Assembly (NCBI GenBank): GCA_030624805.1
Contig: JAUXJL010000058.1
Coordinates: 1 to 9,436 of the forward strand
Length of the DNA: 9,436 nt
Direction: 5' to 3'
Source: Acidimicrobiia bacterium
GTDB taxonomy: Bacteria > Actinomycetota > Acidimicrobiia > Spongiisociales > SHLN01
Shown: positions 6,579 through 9,436 of the stretch, piece after piece
How positions within the stretch are numbered: the stretch's first letter is position 1
How the letters are laid out: each line of letters opens with the position of its first letter
Notes under the pieces: generated by a model
Told to the model about the DNA's origin: nothing
What the model saw: only the letters and a program-made list of their open reading frames with translations
The model's database searches: none
Program-made: the position numbers and the translations under genes

Positions 6579-7330
6579 CGTCCGATCAGGGAATGTGCGC
6601 CGTGGTCACGGGAGCCGGGGGCTTGTTAGGAACGGCCATCGCCGAACGCTTGGCGATCGACGGCTACCGGGTCGCCGTGGTTGACATCGATGTCGATACT
6701 GCCCGGCAGACAGTGGATCGCATCGAGTCCGCCGGCGGCACCGCGCTGGCCATCGAGTGTGATCTGCGGGACGAGGGCCAGATTGCCGCCGCCTTCGCTT
6801 CTGCCACTGAGGCTTTCGGACCTGTGCGAGCCCTGGTCAACAACGCGGCCATCTTCCCGCTCAATGCCTTCGTTGACACGCCGGTCGAGGAGCTGGACGA
6901 GACAACTGCTATCAATCAGCGGGCCTACTTCATCGCCGCCCAGCACGCTGCCAGGGCGATGATCGAAGCCGGGGGCGGGGTGATGGTCAACGTCGCCTCG
7001 ATTGTATGGCATGGTCGCTGGACACAGATGGTTCCGTACGTCGCCGCCAAGGGAGCGATAGTAGCTACGACCCGCGCCCTGGCACGAGAACTGGGCGAGC
7101 ACGGCATCCGCGTCAACGCGGTGGCACCCGGGGCCTTTAAGGGGCGCGGCGAGGCCCAACAGCATCCCGACCTGGAGGCTTACGAGCGAGAGATCCTTGG
7201 GGAACAGGCGCTGAAGCGACGAGGGCTCCCCGAGGAGCTGGCTGCTGCGGTGTCATTCCTGTGCGGGGACGATTCCTCGTTCATCACCGGACAGACTCTC
7301 AACGTCGACGGCGGCTGGATCATGAGCTGA
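6575..7330 (+). CDS. SDR-family NAD(P)-dependent oxidoreductase, second copy
   Basis: The 251-residue SDR is complete. The cofactor loop is TGAGGLLG, where the usual second Gly of TGxxxGxG is Leu. The structural motif is NNAA (89-92). The catalytic residues are S142 (VNVAS), Y155 and K159 (PYVAAKG). The C-terminus FITGQTLNVDGGW is standard for classical SDRs. It differs enough from the first SDR of the operon (cofactor loop, NNAA versus ASAG, tail) to suggest a separate step rather than a recent duplicate. The GTG at 6575 overlaps the lyase stop by 4 bp, like the junction before it, and gives a normal N-terminus; ATG 6593 is a possible alternative that removes six residues. It is the last gene of the plus-strand run, followed by a strong hairpin. 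Substrate unknown; a hydroxy-acid or sugar-acid dehydrogenase is the contextual guess. Confidence 0.93.
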   Translation: MTSDQGMCAVVTGAGGLLGTAIAERLAIDGYRVAVVDIDVDTARQTVDRIESAGGTALAIECDLRDEGQIAAAFASATEAFGPVRALVNNAAIFPLNAFVDTPVEELDETTAINQRAYFIAAQHAARAMIEAGGGVMVNVASIVWHGRWTQMVPYVAAKGAIVATTRALARELGEHGIRVNAVAPGAFKGRGEAQQHPDLEAYEREILGEQALKRRGLPEELAAAVSFLCGDDSSFITGQTLNVDGGWIMS

Positions 7331-7392
7331 GCCGGCCTCCCCGGACCGACTGATTCCTGGAGCCAATCTCAGTCTGGTCCAGGGTCGGCTCA
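7328..7392. terminator. Two-tier hairpin between convergent genes, likely bidirectional terminator
   Basis: The outer stem pairs 7328-7337 (TGAGCCGGCC) with 7383-7392 (GGTCGGCTCA), ten pairs with one G-U. The inner stem pairs 7343-7353 (GGACCGACTGA) with 7369-7380 (TCAGTCTGGTCC), eleven pairs with one bulged T and a 15-nt loop. The stop codon of the upstream SDR and that of xylB form the tips of the outer arms, so both genes end in TGAGCCGRCC. There is no T-tract on either side, so it would act as a U-less terminator or a 3'-end-stabilising structure. Confidence 0.65.
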
Positions 7393-8874
7393 GACCTCCC
7401 GAAACCACGATTGCAGAGCTGGATACAGCATTTGGAAGCGGCGGTGAAGCTCGCCGTAGCGCTCTGCGTTTGGGCCCGGGATCGTCACATGCTCAATCGA
7501 GACCCATGCCTCCGTCGCGGCATCCACATCGGCGTGCCATCCGACCCCTACCGCTGCCAGCATGGCAGCACCATATGCGGCGCCCTCGGTGGTGGTGACG
7601 ATGGCGATCTCTGTGTTCATGACGTCGGCGAGAATCTGACGCCACAGCCCACTGCGGATACCTCCTCCGGACGCTCTGATCTGGCGAGGGCGCCCGGCCC
7701 CGTATTCAGTCATCAGGTCGAGCCCATCCTTGAGGCCGAAGGCGACGCCTTCCAACACTGCCCGGGTGAGATGGTCGAGACTATGGCGAACGGTGAGCCC
7801 GACGAACGCGCCCCGGGCCATTGGGTCCGGGTGTGGCGTGCGCTCGCCGCTCAGGTAGGGGAGAAAGGTCACGCCGTCCGCTCCGGCGTCCACTTTCTCG
7901 GCGCGGTTGGTCAGGTCGCCGTATTCGGCCCCGGGGGTGAAAGCGTCCCGGAACCATCGCAGGCTGCCACCGGCGGAGAGCATGACGCCCATGAGGTGCC
8001 AGCGACCTGGAACTGCATGGGGGAAGGCATGTAGTCGCCCCGCAGGTTCGGACCGCGGAGCATCGGTGGTCATGAACACCACACCGGACGTGCCGAGGGA
8101 CAGCGATACGACGCCTTCAGTCACCGCACCGGTCCCGACCGCGCCGGCAGCCTGATCGCCCCCTCCGGCTACCACGGGCGTTCCGGTCGCCAGGCCGGTG
8201 GCGGCCGCGGCCACGGTCGAAACTGTCCCCGTCACCGCCGGTCCCTCATATGTGGCCGGCAGTAGGCCCCGATCGATGTCCAATGCCTTTAGAACCTCCG
8301 GTGACCAGTCCCGCGCCGCCAGATCGAACAGGATCGTCCCGCCGGCTCCAGCCTTATCGGTGGCGTGATCACCGGTGAGCTTCAGGCGTAGGTAGTCCTT
8401 GGGGAGCAGGGCTTGAGCAGCTCTCTCATACAGTTCCGGCTCATGGTTGCGAACCCAGAGAAGTTTGGGAGCTGTGAATCCGGTGAGTGCATCATTCCCG
8501 GTGATGGCTATCAGCCGATCGGCGCCTACTCGCCGGCGGATCTCGTCGCATTCGGCGCTGGTGCGCTGGTCGTTCCACAGGATGGCGGGGCGTAACACCT
8601 GATCATCGGAATCGAGCAGGGTCAGGCCATGCATCTGACCGGTGAGCCCAACACCCAGAACCTCTTCACCGGTCGCGTCAGCGGTATCGAGAGCGGAGTG
8701 GATGGCCGCCCGGGCTGCCTGCCACCAGGTTGCCGGGTCCTGCTCACTCCAGAGCGGCTGGGGGGCCTGGGAGTCATATTCGGAGACCCCGACCGCCGCC
8801 ACTAGCCCGTCCTCGGCAACCAGTACCGCTTTGGTGGCGGTCGTTGACAGGTCGATCCCCAGTACGTAATTCAT
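7390..8874 (-). CDS. xylB: Xylulokinase (FGGY family)
   Basis: The 494-residue kinase phosphorylates D-xylulose to D-xylulose 5-phosphate with ATP, the second step of isomerase-route xylose use. The first phosphate-binding motif is GIDLSTTATK (6-15, D8). TGQMHG (78-83) is the MHG segment typical of xylulokinases within FGGY. WNDQR (100-104) is a substrate motif. GGGDQAAG contains D240, matching the catalytic base Asp233 of E. coli XylB. LGTSG (260-264), YLSGERTPHPDP (340-351) and SGGGIRSGLWRQILADV (402-418) complete the FGGY pattern. Length agrees with the family (about 480-500). The start is set at 8874 because MNYVLGIDLS is the normal N-terminus; the frame is open to an ATG at 9012, but that 46-residue extension is not kinase-like and would reach to within 21 bp of xylA. 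No clear Shine-Dalgarno is seen. Divergence from xylA makes the assignment very strong. Confidence 0.96.
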   Translation of the reverse strand: MNYVLGIDLSTTATKAVLVAEDGLVAAVGVSEYDSQAPQPLWSEQDPATWWQAARAAIHSALDTADATGEEVLGVGLTGQMHGLTLLDSDDQVLRPAILWNDQRTSAECDEIRRRVGADRLIAITGNDALTGFTAPKLLWVRNHEPELYERAAQALLPKDYLRLKLTGDHATDKAGAGGTILFDLAARDWSPEVLKALDIDRGLLPATYEGPAVTGTVSTVAAAATGLATGTPVVAGGGDQAAGAVGTGAVTEGVVSLSLGTSGVVFMTTDAPRSEPAGRLHAFPHAVPGRWHLMGVMLSAGGSLRWFRDAFTPGAEYGDLTNRAEKVDAGADGVTFLPYLSGERTPHPDPMARGAFVGLTVRHSLDHLTRAVLEGVAFGLKDGLDLMTEYGAGRPRQIRASGGGIRSGLWRQILADVMNTEIAIVTTTEGAAYGAAMLAAVGVGWHADVDAATEAWVSIEHVTIPGPNAERYGELHRRFQMLYPALQSWFREV

Positions 8875-9033
8875 AGCTCGATTCGCAATATTTTCACCAT
8901 CTTCGCCGCAAGGAGCCATTCTGGTTTGTAAGGGCGGCCGCACACGCGATTGTGGTGGGTGGCACCTGCAGGAAACTACACCCTCGATTACGCTCGGCTG
9001 AACCGTTGCCAACTGAGTCTGGAGTAGACCACG
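8875..9033. promoter_or_regulatory. Divergent xylB-xylA control region
   Basis: The 159-bp gap must hold promoters for both genes. Seen by eye: CTCGATTCGC at 8877-8886 and CTCGATTACGC at 8983-8993 in the same orientation, with a weaker CGCGATTG at 8945-8952 between them. There is an overlapping dyad AAC-C-GTT / GTTG-C-CAAC at 9001-9013, about 20 bp upstream of xylA, whose CG-centred layout loosely recalls LacI-family operators. GGAG at 9021-9024 is the xylA ribosome site, nine bases from its ATG. No convincing -35/-10 pair was found for either gene. No regulator gene is in view, so the controlling protein is unknown. Confidence 0.5.
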
Positions 9034-9436
9034 ATGCCTGAGCCGTTCTTCACCGAGATCACAGAACCCATTCGGTACGCCGGGCTCGACAGCATCGACC
9101 CGCTGTCATTCCGCTGGTACGACGCCGATCGGGTGGTTGGTGATCGCTCAATGGCCGAGCACTTGCGCTTCGCGGCCGCGTACTGGCACAGCTTCAGTTG
9201 GGATGGCTTTGACATCTTCGGTGCTGGAACGCTCGACCGGCCGTGGTTGAGCGGTGCCGGCGAACCCCTGGAAGCAGCCAAGGTGAAGATGGAGGCGGCT
9301 TTCGAGTTCTTTGAGAAGCTGGGTGTCCCATTTTGGTGCTTCCACGACCGCGATATCGCACCCGAGGGCGACAGTCTCAAAGAGTCTTTCACGGCGCTCG
9401 ACGTGATGGTGGACGAGGCGGCAACGCACATGGAGC
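9034..9436 (+). CDS. xylA: Xylose isomerase, N-terminal part (gene runs off the window)
   Basis: The frame is open from the ATG at 9034 to the last base (134 codons) with no stop, so the gene continues beyond the window. Xylose isomerase converts D-xylose to D-xylulose with two divalent metals. The visible part matches the longer class II type (E. coli-like): SFRWYDADRVVGDRSM, AEHLRFAAAYWHSFSW, GAGTLDRPW, then EFFEKLGVPFWCFHDRDIAP. H104 and D107 in FHDRD match E. coli His101 and Asp104, the pair linked to sugar ring opening. The metal-binding Glu/Asp residues lie downstream, outside the window. GGAG at 9021-9024 supports the start. Together with xylB this gives the complete isomerase route to xylulose 5-phosphate. 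If class I were expected for this lineage, the class II form would be worth noting. Confidence 0.95.
   Translation, partial: MPEPFFTEITEPIRYAGLDSIDPLSFRWYDADRVVGDRSMAEHLRFAAAYWHSFSWDGFDIFGAGTLDRPWLSGAGEPLEAAKVKMEAAFEFFEKLGVPFWCFHDRDIAPEGDSLKESFTALDVMVDEAATHME

Noticed and set aside
7411..8034. A 207-codon plus-strand frame inside xylB
   Set aside because: It is antisense to clear FGGY-kinase motifs and its translation is low-complexity without known motifs.
8934..8972. Two perfect 8-bp palindromes (GCGGCCGC at 8934-8941 and CCTGCAGG at 8965-8972) in the xyl control region
   Set aside because: Both are self-complementary GC-rich words expected by chance at this composition, and nothing else suggests an operator or a cloning scar.
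8875..9012. N-terminal extension of xylB to an upstream ATG at 9012
   Set aside because: The 46 extra residues are Pro/Arg/Cys-rich and unlike a kinase, and FGGY kinases begin at the MNYVLGIDLS strand. The stretch serves better as the divergent promoter region.

Overview
This window comes from a high-GC bacterial chromosome. The genes are tightly packed, GTG starts are common, and start and stop codons often overlap. The sequence does not fix the phylum; an actinomycete-like or Chloroflexota-like lineage is a guess from base composition and gene style only. No tRNA, rRNA, CRISPR array, insertion sequence or phage gene was found. Every gene is metabolic, and two are cut by the window edges.

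Region 1 (1-7330, all plus strand) is one run of eight genes: a short-chain dehydrogenase (SDR, cut at the left edge), an enolase-superfamily sugar-acid dehydratase/racemase-like protein, a small VOC-fold metalloprotein, a CaiB/BaiF (family III) CoA-transferase, the alpha and beta subunits of a thiamine-diphosphate 2-oxoacid dehydrogenase E1, a CitE/malyl-CoA-lyase-like CoA-ester lyase, and a second SDR. Junctions are 4-bp ATGA/GTGA overlaps, one 17-bp overlap, or gaps of 11-73 bp, so this is very probably an operon. The only gap with room for an internal promoter (2322-2394) has a perfect TTGACA box.

Region 2 (7390-9436) is a D-xylose module. xylB (xylulokinase, minus strand) and xylA (xylose isomerase, plus strand, cut at the right edge) diverge from a 159-bp regulatory gap. 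xylB converges on the operon, and a two-tier hairpin fills the 59-bp gap between them, with both stop codons inside its outer stem.

Taken together, Region 1 reads as a catabolic route for a hydroxylated or sugar-derived acid. SDR and enolase-type chemistry would make a keto or deoxy acid, the CoA-transferase would activate it without ATP, the CitE-like lyase would split the CoA ester, and the E1 pair would decarboxylate a 2-oxoacid. I do not recognise this gene combination as a named pathway, and the substrate cannot be read from the sequence. The nearby xylose genes hint at a plant-sugar setting, but that link is inference. The E1 pair has no E2 or E3 partner in the window, which is the main oddity of the cluster.
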